Position numbers and translations under genes: made by a program. The notes beneath the pieces were generated by a model, which ran no database searches, was not told the DNA's origin, and saw nothing but the letters and a program-made list of their open reading frames with translations. DNA of 64,000 nt from CAXBDP01 sp963974465 (GTDB taxonomy: Bacteria; Bacteroidota; Bacteroidia; Cytophagales; Cyclobacteriaceae). Below, in pieces: positions 27,883 through 37,224 of this stretch (position 1 is the stretch's first letter; the number at the start of each line of letters is the position of its first letter). The stretch lies in assembly GCA_049340005.1 (NCBI GenBank), contig JBMPIY010000002.1; one strand, 5' to 3'.

Positions 27883-29030
27883 ACTGCCTTTTTGCTGTAT
27901 TTCTTTTCTACAAATATTTTTACCCAATCAATTACTCTATCTAAATCCGCCACACTCAAGTTACTTCCGGAAGGAAGGCATAAACCTTTTAAAAATAGCT
28001 TATCAGATGTGCCGTCTCCATAAAATGGGCAATCTTCAAATATTGGTTGCAGGTGCATAGGTTTCCAAAGTGGACGACTTTCAATTTCATCAATAGCTAA
28101 GAGTGACCTTAATTCCTCAATTGAGTTTCTGCCAAAGTCGCCATCGATTGTAATACAAGTAAGCCAGCGATTTGAAAAACCACCTTTTGGCTCATCAACG
28201 AATTGAATTTCCGGAAATTCAGAAAGGTTTTCTCTATAGTAACTATAATTTGCACGTCTTTGCTGTACTCGCTCATTTAGCACTTTCATTTGGCCACGAC
28301 CAATTCCTGCGCAGATATTGCTCATACGATAATTATATCCAATTTCGGAGTGTTGATAATAAGGCTTATCATCTCTTGCTTGGGTAGCGAGATATTTTGC
28401 TCTTTCAACATACATCTGATTATTGGAGACTAACGCTCCACCACCAGAAGTAGTAATAATTTTATTTCCATTAAAGGAATAAACTCCTATGTCACCAAAT
28501 GTTCCAAGATGCTTGCCATTATAAGTAGAACCTAAAGCTTCAGCAGCGTCTTCAATTACAGGAATATCATATTTAGCTGCTATAGTCATCAGTTCATCCA
28601 TTTTGGCTGGGACGCCATATAAATGGACAATAACTATCGCTTTAGGTTTTTTACCTTGAGCAATTCTATCAATTATAGCTTCTTCCAACAAGTCTGGACT
28701 AATATTCCAAGTCTCGCTTTCACTATCAACAAAAATGGGTTTAGCTCCTAAATAAACAATCGGATTAGCCGAAGCTACAAAAGTGAAAGAGGAACATAAA
28801 ACCTCATCTCCTTGAGAAACGCCTAATATGGAAAGTGCCAGATGAATTGCAGCAGTGCCTGACGAAAGTGCAACAACTGCTTTCGCACCAGTATAATTTG
28901 AAATGGATTTCTCAAAAAAATTGATGTTCTCACCCATTGGAGACACCCAGTTAGTTAAAAAAGCTTCCTCAACAAACTTTTGTTCGTCATTGCCCATGTG
29001 AGGTGAGGAAAGGTAAATCCGATCTTTCAT
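27879..29030 (-). CDS. DegT/DnrJ/EryC1/StrS sugar aminotransferase (PglE-like)
   Basis: PLP enzyme of 383 residues that aminates a nucleotide-activated keto-sugar. It has the family opening IYLSSPHMGNDEQKFV, SSGTAAIHLAL and the PLP lysine K190 in SFNGNKIITTSGGG. Next to a PglD-like acetyltransferase and a PglC-like transferase it best fits the 4-aminotransferase for UDP-bacillosamine-type sugars. The gene chain overlaps by 4 bases (ATGA) with the acetyltransferase. Confidence 0.85.
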   Translation of the reverse strand: MKDRIYLSSPHMGNDEQKFVEEAFLTNWVSPMGENINFFEKSISNYTGAKAVVALSSGTAAIHLALSILGVSQGDEVLCSSFTFVASANPIVYLGAKPIFVDSESETWNISPDLLEEAIIDRIAQGKKPKAIVIVHLYGVPAKMDELMTIAAKYDIPVIEDAAEALGSTYNGKHLGTFGDIGVYSFNGNKIITTSGGGALVSNNQMYVERAKYLATQARDDKPYYQHSEIGYNYRMSNICAGIGRGQMKVLNERVQQRRANYSYYRENLSEFPEIQFVDEPKGGFSNRWLTCITIDGDFGRNSIEELRSLLAIDEIESRPLWKPMHLQPIFEDCPFYGDGTSDKLFLKGLCLPSGSNLSVADLDRVIDWVKIFVEKKYSKKAV

Positions 29031-29641
29031 TCTACAATTTTTATAATTTTTCCGGGATTTCCAACTACTACGGCAAAATCCGGTACGTCTTCAATTATCA
29101 CAGAGCCAGCTCCAATGGTAACCCAATTTCCTATTCTTATGTTTGGAATCACTACGGAACCTGCCCCTATGATTGTTCCTTCTCCTACTTTTACATTACC
29201 ACATAACGTTGTTCCAGGCGAAATATGCACAAAATCAGCTAAAAAACAATCGTGGTCAACTGTTGATCCTGTATTTACTATTACATGCTTTCCTATACTT
29301 ACGTCTACTTGAACGCAAGCAGATTGCATGATTACTGTACCTTCATCAATTTTTATGTGCTTTGAAACCTTAGCACTTTTATCAACCCATTTTCCAAAAG
29401 TATGTCTCACTTTTTGAGCTACTGACTTACGATGCCTATTATTCCCAATTGCAATTAAAATTGGCTTATCAGTAAACAGTTCAGAATTGTAATTTCCTAA
29501 AAATGGTATCCCGAAAAAGCCTTCTTTATTGGAATCATCATCCATGAGTCCAATTATTTTTCCTCCTCCCGCCATTATTCCATCTGCGATTACTTTTGCG
29601 TGACCACTTGCTCCAAACAAAATGAATTTATCCATCTCCAT
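29027..29641 (-). CDS. Left-handed beta-helix sugar O/N-acetyltransferase (PglD/NeuD family)
   Basis: The 204 residues have a Rossmann-like N-terminus (FILFGASGHAKVIADGIMAGGG) and a hexapeptide-repeat C-terminus (GKHVIVNTGSTVDHDC ... GAGSVVIPNIRIGNWVTIGAGSVII). The catalytic-type histidine is in DHDCFLADFVHISPG. PglD N-acetylates the 4-amino sugar made by PglE, so a bacillosamine-type product is inferred. Overlaps of 4 and 14 bases join it to both neighbours. Confidence 0.85.
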   Translation of the reverse strand: MEMDKFILFGASGHAKVIADGIMAGGGKIIGLMDDDSNKEGFFGIPFLGNYNSELFTDKPILIAIGNNRHRKSVAQKVRHTFGKWVDKSAKVSKHIKIDEGTVIMQSACVQVDVSIGKHVIVNTGSTVDHDCFLADFVHISPGTTLCGNVKVGEGTIIGAGSVVIPNIRIGNWVTIGAGSVIIEDVPDFAVVVGNPGKIIKIVE

Positions 29642-30245
29642 TAAATTTTACAGCAGTTGCATGGCCATCTGCATTGATTCCCTTTTGCCCAAATACTCTT
29701 TTTATAGTTTTCAATATAATCTCTATATCTAAAATAAAATTACAATTATCTACATACCAAACATCATAATTGAATTTTTGATCCCAAGTAAGAGTGTTTC
29801 TACCATTTATTTGAGCCCATCCTGTAATTCCAGGTTTCACTTCATGCCTTCTCATTTGAAATTCATTATACCTACCCAAATATTCAACCAACAATGGTCG
29901 TGGCCCAACAAGTGACATTTTACCTGACAATACATTCAAGAGCTGTGGCAATTCATCTAAGGAAGTCTTCCTTACAAATCGACCAACTCTAGTCAATCTC
30001 TCTGCATCAGGTAACAATTGGCCATTGCTATCTTTTTGATCAGACATCGTTTTGAATTTGACAACAGTAAATATTTCACCATTAAGGCCTGGTCTTTCTT
30101 GCCGGAAAAACACTCCTCCTTGCGAAATAAATAAGCCTATAATTAATATTAAAATGATTGGCGAAAGAACAATTAAAACCACAATTGATACAGCAATATC
30201 GAACAGCCTTTTAAAAAAGTGGTATATCGTTTTGCGGTTTTTCAT
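29628..30245 (-). CDS. Undecaprenyl-phosphate sugar-1-phosphate transferase (PglC-like)
   Basis: Monotopic phosphoglycosyl transferase of 205 residues. One N-terminal re-entrant membrane segment (FDIAVSIVVLIVLSPI) precedes the conserved catalytic core KTSLDELPQLLNVLSGKMSLVGPRPLLVEYLGRY. It places the first sugar phosphate onto the lipid carrier. It overlaps the acetyltransferase by 14 bases and the glycosyltransferase by 4, so the lipid-linked sugar is built by one operon. Confidence 0.9.
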   Translation of the reverse strand: MKNRKTIYHFFKRLFDIAVSIVVLIVLSPIILILIIGLFISQGGVFFRQERPGLNGEIFTVVKFKTMSDQKDSNGQLLPDAERLTRVGRFVRKTSLDELPQLLNVLSGKMSLVGPRPLLVEYLGRYNEFQMRRHEVKPGITGWAQINGRNTLTWDQKFNYDVWYVDNCNFILDIEIILKTIKRVFGQKGINADGHATAVKFNGDG

Positions 30246-31405
30246 CCAGCGACGTTCTGACTTAAAAATCGCTGATACTCTTCCAGTAAACTATCCCAAA
30301 CCACGTTTTGCTCGTATCTTCTCACCACCATTGCCCTTGCTTGAGAAGCCATCTGCTTTCTCAACTCTTGTTGGTTCAACAACTTTATCATTGCATTTTG
30401 GAGTCTTTCTGTAGATTTTGGAGGAATTATCAAACCATTCACTCCATCCTCTATTATTTCATTGCACCCATTGATATCTGTAACAATGCATGGAAGGTGG
30501 AGACATCCGGCTTGCAGTACTACATTTGGGAATCCTTCCCTGTAGGTTGGTAACACAAAGATATTACTCAAATGTAGATAGGGCCGGATGTCTTTTTTGA
30601 ACCCCGTTTGGATAATGCGCTTATTCCTTTTTAGAATCATAAGGCTTTCACCACTGATAGGATCCAAGTCTTCCTCCATTGACCCCACTAAAATGAGGCG
30701 TGAATTTGAATAATTTCTGGAAAGAGAATCAAATGCTTTTATTAACTCATTTATTCCTTTGTCTGCCACCAGTCTACCTACAAAAAGAAAAATCACTTCG
30801 CCTTCATTCAACTTCAGATAAGTCTTTAAGGAATTGGCTTCTTTTTCAATTTCATCATTGAGATCGAAAAACTGAGAGTTGATTCCATTGCTCGAGCCAT
30901 TTGCCAAAACTTCGACTCTATTTGGTTCAGCTAGTTTCTTATCAAGAATAAAACCCTTGAGTCCTTGTGAGTTTGGGTAAACTCTATGAGCTAGGGAATA
31001 CGTGAGTTTCTCTATTCCTTCAAGCATGGAGCGCTCCATTCCCTCACGCTCCATCAGCGGGAGTCCAGCTACAGTATGCAGCCTCACTGGAACACCCGCC
31101 ATTTTAGCCGCGAGCATTCCTAGCAAACCTGCTTTTGGAGTATGTGTATGGACTATATTAGGCTTAATTTTTTTGAATATTCGATACAGCTCCATTAATG
31201 CTCGCAAGTCTTGCAGGGGCGTAATTTTACGAGTCATATATACTCGCTCTATATTAATTCCTTCGCTTTCGAGTTCGTCTAATTCCACTCCTGGACTGGA
31301 GATGGCAGTAACATCAAAATGCTGATTCATAAAGCCCAACTGACCTCCCAACAAATACTTGAGGGATAATGGGATGGTAGTAATGCGAACCAGTTTTTTC
31401 TTCAA
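30242..31405 (-). CDS. Glycosyltransferase family 4 (PglA-like)
   Basis: GT-B enzyme of 387 residues beginning at a TTG. It has the donor-domain motifs GRLVADKGINELI and EGFPNVVLQAGCLHLPCIVTDINGCNEII, and an N-terminal half with HTHTPKAGLLGMLAAKMAGVPVRLHTV. In the pgl type of cluster the PglA enzyme adds the second sugar after PglC. The sugar donor cannot be read. It overlaps the transferase gene by 4 bases. Confidence 0.88.
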   Translation of the reverse strand: MKKKLVRITTIPLSLKYLLGGQLGFMNQHFDVTAISSPGVELDELESEGINIERVYMTRKITPLQDLRALMELYRIFKKIKPNIVHTHTPKAGLLGMLAAKMAGVPVRLHTVAGLPLMEREGMERSMLEGIEKLTYSLAHRVYPNSQGLKGFILDKKLAEPNRVEVLANGSSNGINSQFFDLNDEIEKEANSLKTYLKLNEGEVIFLFVGRLVADKGINELIKAFDSLSRNYSNSRLILVGSMEEDLDPISGESLMILKRNKRIIQTGFKKDIRPYLHLSNIFVLPTYREGFPNVVLQAGCLHLPCIVTDINGCNEIIEDGVNGLIIPPKSTERLQNAMIKLLNQQELRKQMASQARAMVVRRYEQNVVWDSLLEEYQRFLSQNVAG

Positions 31406-31482
31406 GAAACTAAATATTTACCCAAAAATACGACATTTAATATAAAGCAAGAAAATGGATTTGGATATATCCAACTATCAAT

Positions 31483-32598
31483 CTAAGCAATCAATGATCT
31501 ATAAATTCCTTCTAGCTCTTTTACCATTCTTTGAATACTGAATGCTTCCTCAACTCTTTGTCTCGCCGCAATGCCATGAGCTTTAATTTCTTCCTTATTC
31601 GTAAGATAAAATCTTAGAGCCTCCACCATCTCTTGTTGACTTTGATCTGACACAAGCAAGCCTGAAATGCCTGGTTCAATAACTTCAGGAATACCACCAA
31701 CTTTTGTCGCAACGATTGCGCATTCGCAAGCCATCGCTTCCAAAAGTGCCAATGGCAAGCCTTCAAATTTGGAAGACATAAAAAAGATATCCATTGCAGA
31801 TAAATGCTGCCTTACATTTTCTTTTAGTCCTGGAAGTATCAAGCGATTTCTCAAACCTAAGGTGTCTCGCAAATTTTCTATTTCATCAGAAAGTGGTCCA
31901 GCACCCACTAAAAGGAAATAAGAATCGGGATGAGATTTTAATATAGTCGCAGCTACTTTAAGCCAAACTGGCAATTGCTTTTGCTCTCTGAACACCGCCA
32001 CAAAACCAATTACCGTAGCATCCATCGGAATTGTATATTGCATTCTCAACTCTTCTCCTCCTATCAAATCTCTCTTAAATTGAAGCGTATCAATTCCATT
32101 CAAAACCGTAGAAACTGGAACCTTTGTATTTGTATGCTTGCGGATAGATTGCTCCACATCACGCGAAACAGACACCACATGCGCTTGCATGGCAAAAGTG
32201 TTTTTATTCAAAAACCTGGTAATTGGATGGTAACGCTCCATTAAATTATGTTCGGTATAAACTACTGGAATTTTGGCAATTCTGCCTGCAATACGTGCTA
32301 CCACGCCGGCTATTGGTAAGTGCGCATGAATGATGTCAACCTTATTTGACTTGCAATATTTGGCCAGAGAAAATGCCGATAATAAAATCTCCCTATTTCC
32401 TCCCGCTTCGAATGAATGAACTTGGGCTCCGTTTTCCTTGAGAAGATATACCAAATCATCTTTTCCTTTTAGAAAATAGGCATAAGAATATTCGAACTGA
32501 TCATGGGATGCATATTTGTAGCTAATTGGCAACAGCATTTCAGCTCCTCCTCTACCCAAGGATTTTATCAAATGAAGAATTTTGGTTTTTCTATTCAA
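31483..32598 (-). CDS. Glycosyltransferase family 4
   Basis: About 371 residues. The core reads KTKILHLIKSLGRGGAEMLLP, with HLPIAGVVARIAGRIAKIPVVYTEHN and the donor motif FEGLPLALLEAMACECAIVATKVGGIPEVIE. I choose the TTG at 32598, which gives the common MNRKTKILHLIK start; reading could begin 18 codons earlier at another TTG (32652). It sits 77 bases upstream of the previous glycosyltransferase in the same direction and probably belongs to the same surface-sugar unit. Confidence 0.85.
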   Translation of the reverse strand: MNRKTKILHLIKSLGRGGAEMLLPISYKYASHDQFEYSYAYFLKGKDDLVYLLKENGAQVHSFEAGGNREILLSAFSLAKYCKSNKVDIIHAHLPIAGVVARIAGRIAKIPVVYTEHNLMERYHPITRFLNKNTFAMQAHVVSVSRDVEQSIRKHTNTKVPVSTVLNGIDTLQFKRDLIGGEELRMQYTIPMDATVIGFVAVFREQKQLPVWLKVAATILKSHPDSYFLLVGAGPLSDEIENLRDTLGLRNRLILPGLKENVRQHLSAMDIFFMSSKFEGLPLALLEAMACECAIVATKVGGIPEVIEPGISGLLVSDQSQQEMVEALRFYLTNKEEIKAHGIAARQRVEEAFSIQRMVKELEGIYRSLIA

Positions 32599-32713
32599 GA
32601 GTTCAAATTGAATTTCTAAATATTGAAAAGGTACACCATTTATTAAAAACAAAAAGATAAATTCGCATTAAGCAATTTCTTCCTAGCTTCAACAAAGATA
32701 AATCAAAGTAAAA

Positions 32714-34333
32714 TTGGTCAAACTAAAAGTCGGATTATTACTGAATGAAGAGAAAATTCCTGCTTGGAGCTGGGAAATGATTCGGCAAATTCAAGAAAGT
32801 TCTTTTGCAGAAATCTCACTACTAATATTGCGGGAGGATACTAAGAGTGAGCCAAACGACTTCAACAAATTTATCTATAGAGCTTACAGAAAATTAGATC
32901 GGAAATTCTTTCCTGCTAATCCCGATGCATTTGCGCGGAAGGCAATTGCCCCTTTGTTACCAGCTAATATTACCAAAGTTTATGTAACACCACGCCAAAG
33001 CAAATTTTCAGATTACTTTCCTGAAAGCAAATTAGAAGAGATCAAATCCCATCAACCCGATGTATTGCTCAGAATGGGCTTCAGAATATTAAGAGGCGAC
33101 ATTTTGAATTTGCCTAAATATGGAATTTGGTCTTTTCATCATGGAGATAATCAGGTGAATAAAGGTGGGCCACCAGCTTTTTGGGAAGTGATGTTGGGTT
33201 GGCATTGCACCGGTACGGTATTGCAGATTCTCACCGAAAATCTGGACGATGGCAAAGTTCTATTTCGATCTTGGAGCCAAACAGATCCGCTATCGGTAAA
33301 TCGAAATGCGCAGAAAGTATATTGGAAAAGCCTTTCATTTGTTCCTAGGCTTTTGGAAAAAGTTGCCCATCAAGGACAAAAAGCTATTGATACCGCCATA
33401 GCAAAGCAGCAAAGCCAAATTCCTCCTTCAAAAGGATTATTTAAACCGCCGCATAATTTGCAAATGATTGGGCTACTTGCTCGATTACTTGCAAAATCGT
33501 TGAGCCGAAAAATCAAAGAAGCATTTTCCAATAAACAGTGGTTCCTTTTGGTGAAGGATGCTGCAGATGAAAATACTCCTCCCATTGAATACAAAAGTAT
33601 AATCCCACCAAAAGACCGATTTTATGCTGATCCTTTTCCAATTTCAGTAAATGGAAAAATCTATGTGTTCTTTGAGGAATTGATGTTCAACACTAAAAAA
33701 GGACATATTGCCGTAGGAGAATGGGAAAATGGAGATCTGTTAAATATTAGACCCGCTTTAAAAGAAGATTATCATCTTTCTTATCCATTTGTTTTCAAAG
33801 ATGCTGGCGAATGGTATATGCTTCCAGAAAGCAGAGCCAATAGATCCATTGATTTATATAAGGCTTTTGATTTCCCAAACAGATGGGAAAAGCAAACTAT
33901 TTTGATGAATGACATTGCTGCTGTAGATGCAACTTTGGTGAAAAGGGACGGACTTTGGTGGATGTTTGTAAATATTGCTGAAAATAAAGGCAGCTCTGCT
34001 TTCGATGAATTATTTCTTTTTTCGACACCATCATTAACAAAACCAGATTGGCGATCGCATCCTTGCAATCCAATAGTCTCGGATGTGAGAAATGCTCGGA
34101 TGGCGGGAAAATTATTCTTGAAAGATGGAGAATGGATTAGGCCCGCACAAGATTGTTCTGTGAGATATGGTTATGCCATTCATTTCAATAAAATAACCAA
34201 ATGGAGTCTGGAGGAATATGATGAGGAGAGGATTGGTGAAATATTGCCTGATTGGGACAAGCATTTACTTGGCACACACACCTTCAATATGAATGAGCAA
34301 ATCGCAGTGCTTGATGCTTACAAAAGCGTTTGA
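32714..34333 (+). CDS. Formyltransferase-like / glucosamine-inositolphosphorylceramide-transferase-N-like fusion
   Basis: The 539 residues start at a TTG. Residues about 110-190 are a formyl-transferase-like domain: SFHHGDNQVNKGGPPAFWE (H142/H143) and the DDG at 178-180, though the asparagine usually two residues before the histidine is not seen. From about residue 295 comes a beta-propeller domain (PPKDRFYADPFPISVNGKI, YHLSYPFVFKDAGEWYMLPES, AVDATLVKRDGLWWMFV) that resembles the N-terminal domain of plant-type glucosamine inositolphosphorylceramide transferase. Divergent from the sugar cluster, so glycan modification is plausible. Confidence 0.75.
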   Translation: MVKLKVGLLLNEEKIPAWSWEMIRQIQESSFAEISLLILREDTKSEPNDFNKFIYRAYRKLDRKFFPANPDAFARKAIAPLLPANITKVYVTPRQSKFSDYFPESKLEEIKSHQPDVLLRMGFRILRGDILNLPKYGIWSFHHGDNQVNKGGPPAFWEVMLGWHCTGTVLQILTENLDDGKVLFRSWSQTDPLSVNRNAQKVYWKSLSFVPRLLEKVAHQGQKAIDTAIAKQQSQIPPSKGLFKPPHNLQMIGLLARLLAKSLSRKIKEAFSNKQWFLLVKDAADENTPPIEYKSIIPPKDRFYADPFPISVNGKIYVFFEELMFNTKKGHIAVGEWENGDLLNIRPALKEDYHLSYPFVFKDAGEWYMLPESRANRSIDLYKAFDFPNRWEKQTILMNDIAAVDATLVKRDGLWWMFVNIAENKGSSAFDELFLFSTPSLTKPDWRSHPCNPIVSDVRNARMAGKLFLKDGEWIRPAQDCSVRYGYAIHFNKITKWSLEEYDEERIGEILPDWDKHLLGTHTFNMNEQIAVLDAYKSV

Positions 34334-34440
34334 GGTTTCCTAAAACTAATTTCAGTAATATTTTCGCAAGAAATTGAATACCAATTCATTTCACTATCTA
34401 TTTTTCAAGCTTATTCTATATTGCTATTTAGGCTAAAAAT

Positions 34441-34473
34441 AAAAGAGTCGACACCATTGGCATCGACTCTTTT
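34441..34473. terminator. Bidirectional terminator between convergent genes
   Basis: Stem AAAAGAGTCGA (34441-34451) pairs with TCGACTCTTTT (34463-34473), 11 bases with an 11-base loop. It serves the fusion gene on the left and the M1 peptidase on the right. Confidence 0.8.
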
Positions 34474-34499
34474 CAAATCTATTTACCAACCAAGCTAAA

Positions 34500-36719
34500 T
34501 CATTCTTCGTCGAAACGATCGAATCTACTTGCTGCCGGTTGTCTTGGAAATACATTATTTGCAGCATCTGTATCCGCCAATTTAGCATCCGGATCGAAGC
34601 TCACTTTCACCACCTGCTTATCTGTGATAAATACTTTACGAACTTCTGTTTCATTTCGTCTCCAAATTTCAGCAGGGATGTATTCTTCTTGAACAGTACC
34701 ATCTTCAAAAGTTAAATGCACAATTAATGGCATCACCAATCCGCCTTGGTTTGAAAATGAAACTTCATAGAAATTTTTACCAGCATAGGTTTGACGAATA
34801 GCTTCATCATCTACTCTAGCTTTGAATTCTCCGTAACTCATCGGATTGGTGTCCATAAGCTCAATACTGAATGGTCCTTCAATGCCTTTTTCGGTACTTC
34901 CTTCTCCACCCGCAGCTATTTGACCTTGGGCTTGCACTTGTCCTTCAAAGCTTTTCTCTTCGCCTTTCAGACGAAACCATCTTACATTATCAACAGAAAT
35001 ATTTACGTTATCAACGGTGTAGAACCATCCTTTCCAAAACCAATCTAAATCGATAGCAGAAGCATCTTCCATAGTTCTAAAAAAGTCTGCCGGTTGCGGA
35101 TGCTTAAACATCCAGCGCTGCGAATATTCTTTGAAAGCCATATCGAAAAGCTCTTCACCCATTACAGTTTCTCTCAAAATATTCAATGCTGCAGCTGGCT
35201 TGGTATAAGCCTCAGGCCCCAATTGAAGCGATTGCTCTGGATTGGTCATTATCGGTCTTTGGTAGGTTTTGTCTCCCTTCATGTAAGGTACAATGCTCGC
35301 AGGTGTATTGCTGAAGTAAGGCAATTCAGGATACCATTCGGCCATTGTTTGTTGTTCAAGAAATGAGTTCAAACCTTCATCCATCCAAGCCCATTGTCTT
35401 TCGTCGCTATTTACAATCATCGGGAAATAGTTGTGACCAATCTCATGTACGATCACACTTATCATTCGAGTAGTAACTCTATCGTCGTAGCTCCCATCTG
35501 GGCGAGGGCGACCAAAGTTGAAACATATCATCGGATACTCCATACCTATTGATGCAGCATGCACCGAAATTGCCACAGGGTACGGGTAATCAAAAGTTCT
35601 TTCAGAATAAGTCAGTAAAGTGTTTTTTACAGCCATTGTTGACTCCTTTTCCCAAAGTGGGTTTCCCTCTTTGGGATAATAGCTCATAGCTAATGGCGCA
35701 GAATTATCAAGTTGCACAGCCATTGCATCCCATATAAATTTGCGGGAGGTAGCAAATGCAAAATCTCTTACGTTCTCAGCTTCGAACTCCCAAGTGGAAG
35801 TCTTGGTACTTTTTGATTTTTCGTATTGGATTGCTTCTTCCTGACTTCTAATTATTACTGGCTTATCAAAAGTCTTTTTGGCCAATTCAAATTTTTCTCT
35901 TTCTGAAGCCGTCAATACATCACTTGGATTTTGCAACTCACCAGTCGCGGCCAACATGTGATCAGAAGGCACCGTAATGCTCACTTTATAATCTCCAAAT
36001 GGCAATGCAAACTCACCGCTGCCAAGGAATTGCTTATTTTGCCAGCCATTTACATCATCATACACAGCCATTCGCGGGAAAAACTGAGCAATAGTATATA
36101 CATAATTTCCATCTTCCGGAAAATATTCAAAACCAGACCTCCCGCCATCTTTCATGCGGTCGTTGATGTTGTAACTCCACTCTACTTCAAAACTGAATTG
36201 ATCACCAGTTTTCATTGGTTCTGGTAAATCAACTCTCATCATTGTTTTGTTGATGGTATATTTCAGACTATTTCCTTGCCCATCTTTCACAGAATTTATC
36301 TTGTAGCCTCCATCAAAATCTGGAGAACCACCAATTATTTGATCAAAGCTTTTAGCTGGAATTGCTCCTCCTAATCCAGCTGCCGTCACACTTTTGGCGT
36401 CTGAATCTGAGGCACGCATATTTTGCTCAAGTTGCAACCACAAATAAGTAAGCGTTTGCGGTGAATTATTATGATAGGTAACATTCTCCCAGCCTGTAAT
36501 TGTCTGATTGTTATCGTCTAGCGTTACCTTTATTTCATAATCAGCTTGCTGCTGCCAATATTTGGAACCTGGTGCGCCCGAGGCATCTCGGTATTCATTG
36601 GGAGTAGGAAGTGTAGTTCCTAGTTGCTCAAACTTGGCCTTCCAGCCATTGTCTTGAGACATAGATAAAAAAAATGACCCCATTAAGAATAGAGTCATTA
36701 TACATACTTTTTTAAGCAT
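34500..36719 (-). CDS. Secreted M1-family metallopeptidase
   Basis: Zinc aminopeptidase-like protein of 739 residues with a signal peptide (MTLFLMGSFFLSMSQ). The zinc motif HEIGH is at 425-429 with the third ligand E448 exactly 19 residues after the last histidine, and the substrate motif GMEYP (392-396) takes the place of GxMEN. An N-terminal beta-domain and a C-terminal extension surround the catalytic part. It starts 17 bases after the MerC-type gene on the same strand. Octamers lie at 35742 and 36138. Confidence 0.9.
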   Translation of the reverse strand: MLKKVCIMTLFLMGSFFLSMSQDNGWKAKFEQLGTTLPTPNEYRDASGAPGSKYWQQQADYEIKVTLDDNNQTITGWENVTYHNNSPQTLTYLWLQLEQNMRASDSDAKSVTAAGLGGAIPAKSFDQIIGGSPDFDGGYKINSVKDGQGNSLKYTINKTMMRVDLPEPMKTGDQFSFEVEWSYNINDRMKDGGRSGFEYFPEDGNYVYTIAQFFPRMAVYDDVNGWQNKQFLGSGEFALPFGDYKVSITVPSDHMLAATGELQNPSDVLTASEREKFELAKKTFDKPVIIRSQEEAIQYEKSKSTKTSTWEFEAENVRDFAFATSRKFIWDAMAVQLDNSAPLAMSYYPKEGNPLWEKESTMAVKNTLLTYSERTFDYPYPVAISVHAASIGMEYPMICFNFGRPRPDGSYDDRVTTRMISVIVHEIGHNYFPMIVNSDERQWAWMDEGLNSFLEQQTMAEWYPELPYFSNTPASIVPYMKGDKTYQRPIMTNPEQSLQLGPEAYTKPAAALNILRETVMGEELFDMAFKEYSQRWMFKHPQPADFFRTMEDASAIDLDWFWKGWFYTVDNVNISVDNVRWFRLKGEEKSFEGQVQAQGQIAAGGEGSTEKGIEGPFSIELMDTNPMSYGEFKARVDDEAIRQTYAGKNFYEVSFSNQGGLVMPLIVHLTFEDGTVQEEYIPAEIWRRNETEVRKVFITDKQVVKVSFDPDAKLADTDAANNVFPRQPAASRFDRFDEE

Positions 36720-36736
36720 AATTAAGCTTTTTGAAA

Positions 36737-37120
36737 TTAACTATTGGGTTTTGGGATACTGCAAACTCTGTAGTTTACAATATGTAATACCATTAACGCA
36801 ATGGAAGCGGCAAGAGAGATAAATAACATCCATGGTGCTGCTTCATGTGCCATCAATGCGAAACTAAAAATAGCGAAAGAAAACCACAAACCTATTCTCA
36901 TGGACTGAGTAGGCGACCTTTTAGTAGCGTAAAGCACCGCTAAGAATGACAATACTATAAAAAGATAATCAAGAGTATGCCAATGTGATCCAAAACCATT
37001 GACAGAGAAAAGCGACATTGTTATGATCACTGGCAATACAATACAATGCACCATACAAGCCATTGAGCTATAAAAGCCAATCAAATCTGCATTTCGCTTT
37101 AACCAAGAAGAATTTTTCAT
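36737..37120 (-). CDS. MerC domain membrane protein
   Basis: About 127 residues with four membrane helices and the metal-binding type C-x3-C in SMACMVHCIVLP near residue 25. MerC was first seen in mercury uptake, but Bacteroidota carry stand-alone MerC proteins, often beside Fur/Zur-type regulators. The ATG at 37120 is preferred; a TTG at 37144 lies inside the operator palindrome. Its promoter carries a 15-base palindrome. It is followed by the M1 peptidase gene. Confidence 0.85.
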   Translation of the reverse strand: MKNSSWLKRNADLIGFYSSMACMVHCIVLPVIITMSLFSVNGFGSHWHTLDYLFIVLSFLAVLYATKRSPTQSMRIGLWFSFAIFSFALMAHEAAPWMLFISLAASIALMVLHIVNYRVCSIPKPNS

Positions 37121-37128
37121 ATATTTTA

Positions 37129-37143
37129 TGCAACAACGTTGCA
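37129..37143. promoter_or_regulatory. Palindromic operator TGCAACAACGTTGCA
   Basis: A 6-3-6 palindrome placed 9 bases before the merC ATG and overlapping its -7 element. The geometry is that of a Fur-family (for example Zur) operator; the repressor is not in the window, so the identity is inferred. A second, looser repeat ATTGC-AAAA-GCAAT lies 24 bases away. Confidence 0.55.
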
Positions 37144-37174
37144 AAGATGGGAAAACTCCTTTATAATTGCAAAA
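37142..37174 (-). promoter_or_regulatory. Promoter of merC
   Basis: On the minus strand TTTTG (37174-37170) is followed after 20 bases by CATCTTTG (37149-37142), one mismatch to the -7 consensus TAnnTTTG. The palindrome at 37129-37143 touches the -7 element. Confidence 0.55.
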
Positions 37175-37224
37175 GCAATCAGGAATTATTTTGATTGTTA
37201 TTCATTTCAGTGGTGGAGTTGTAC

